A stretch of DNA of 57,415 nucleotides from Candidatus Alistipes intestinigallinarum (GTDB lineage Bacteria > Bacteroidota > Bacteroidia > Bacteroidales > Rikenellaceae): NCBI GenBank assembly GCA_019115745.1, contig DXDA01000063.1:1-57415 (forward strand), written 5' to 3'. Of the stretch, positions 57,359 to 57,415 are shown piece by piece. The position numbers and the translations under genes were made by a program. Position 1 is the stretch's first letter. Every line of letters starts with the position of its first letter. Under the pieces are notes generated by a model. It saw only the letters and a program-made list of their open reading frames with translations, had not been told where the DNA came from and did no database searches.

Positions 57359-57401
57359 GAAGGGGCGGGCCGCCGGATGGGGTCCGCTCCTTCGTTTTTT
57401 T
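57359..57401 (+). terminator. Terminator of trpB2
   Basis: GAAGGGGCGGGC (57359-57370) pairs with GTCCGCTCCTTC (57382-57393; two G-T pairs) and is followed by GTTTTTTT. It shows that trpB2 is transcribed as a single gene after the leader. Confidence 0.8.
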
Positions 57402-57415
57402 CGAAAAACCCTGTT

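Noticed and set aside
1..57415. tRNA, rRNA, CRISPR array, insertion sequence or prophage
   Set aside because: No tRNA-like cloverleaf, spaced direct repeats, transposase or phage gene could be recognised on either strand.

Overview
The window is GC-rich DNA (about 60 percent by eye) from a Bacteroidales bacterium. It is most likely an Alistipes/Rikenellaceae-type gut commensal, although the genus is an inference. Pointers to the phylum are many -33/-7 promoters of the TTTG ... TAnnTTTG type (seen at about a dozen genes), few Shine-Dalgarno sequences, many SPII lipoproteins, and Bacteroidetes families such as the PUR-like DUF3276 protein, DUF4491, DUF4890, an OMP_b-brl_3 type TonB-receptor relative and a LysM plus periplasmic-binding-protein fusion. 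Nearly all of it is housekeeping chromosome. There are no rRNAs, tRNAs, CRISPR arrays, insertion sequences or phage genes that I can see.

Layout. 1-420: AT-rich edge with a frameshifted small lipoprotein. 424-4438 (minus): glmM, NlpE-like lipoprotein, M20 dipeptidase and inositol-monophosphatase-family genes, tightly packed. 4554-11156 (plus): nucleoside phosphorylase, dnaN, DnaQ-like exonuclease, LysM/PBP1 lipoprotein-like protein, rex, a kinase-less ribF and a thioesterase. 11408-13468 (minus): htpG, divergent from a nitroreductase (13716-14234). 14341-19494 (minus): dnaE, trxA, aldose epimerase. 19645-19854 (plus): DUF2007. 19983-31281 (minus): aroE/DUF368, DUF3276, S41 protease, hisS, a lipoprotein, ettA, rubrerythrin, CapA-like lipoprotein, DUF4491 and an MscS channel. 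31402-32754 (minus): porin-like outer membrane protein. 32755-33301: repeat-rich spacer. 33302-35529 (plus): metallophosphoesterase and a domain-swapped RibD. 35871-40755 (plus): TolC/HlyD/two ABC-2 permeases with no ATPase gene. 40853-48367 (minus): large TonB-receptor-like barrel with a coupled leader ORF, Cys-tailed DUF4890 protein, LytTR response regulator/LytS-type kinase, gamma carbonic anhydrase and mazG. 48455-50644 (plus): GH20 hexosaminidase. 50724-55605 (minus): dinB, DUF4186, lipoprotein nitroreductase, pheT. 55736-57401 (plus): a complete tryptophan attenuator followed by a stand-alone trpB2.

The most striking element is at 55736-55931. A perfect Bacteroidetes promoter drives a 28-codon leader peptide with three consecutive Trp codons. 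It is followed by mutually exclusive RNA helices and an 18-bp terminator stem, all upstream of a TrpB2-type tryptophan synthase beta gene. It has every part of classical ribosome-mediated attenuation, and it argues that this orphan TrpB2 is physiologically a tryptophan (or indole-salvage) enzyme.

Other items worth attention: a 37-codon leader ORF whose stop overlaps the start of the outer-membrane receptor gene; helically phased A-tracts directly upstream of the gamma carbonic anhydrase and dnaE genes; a RibD with reductase and deaminase domains in reversed order; a RibF lacking its kinase half; and a palindrome plus sigma-54-like site in front of htpG.
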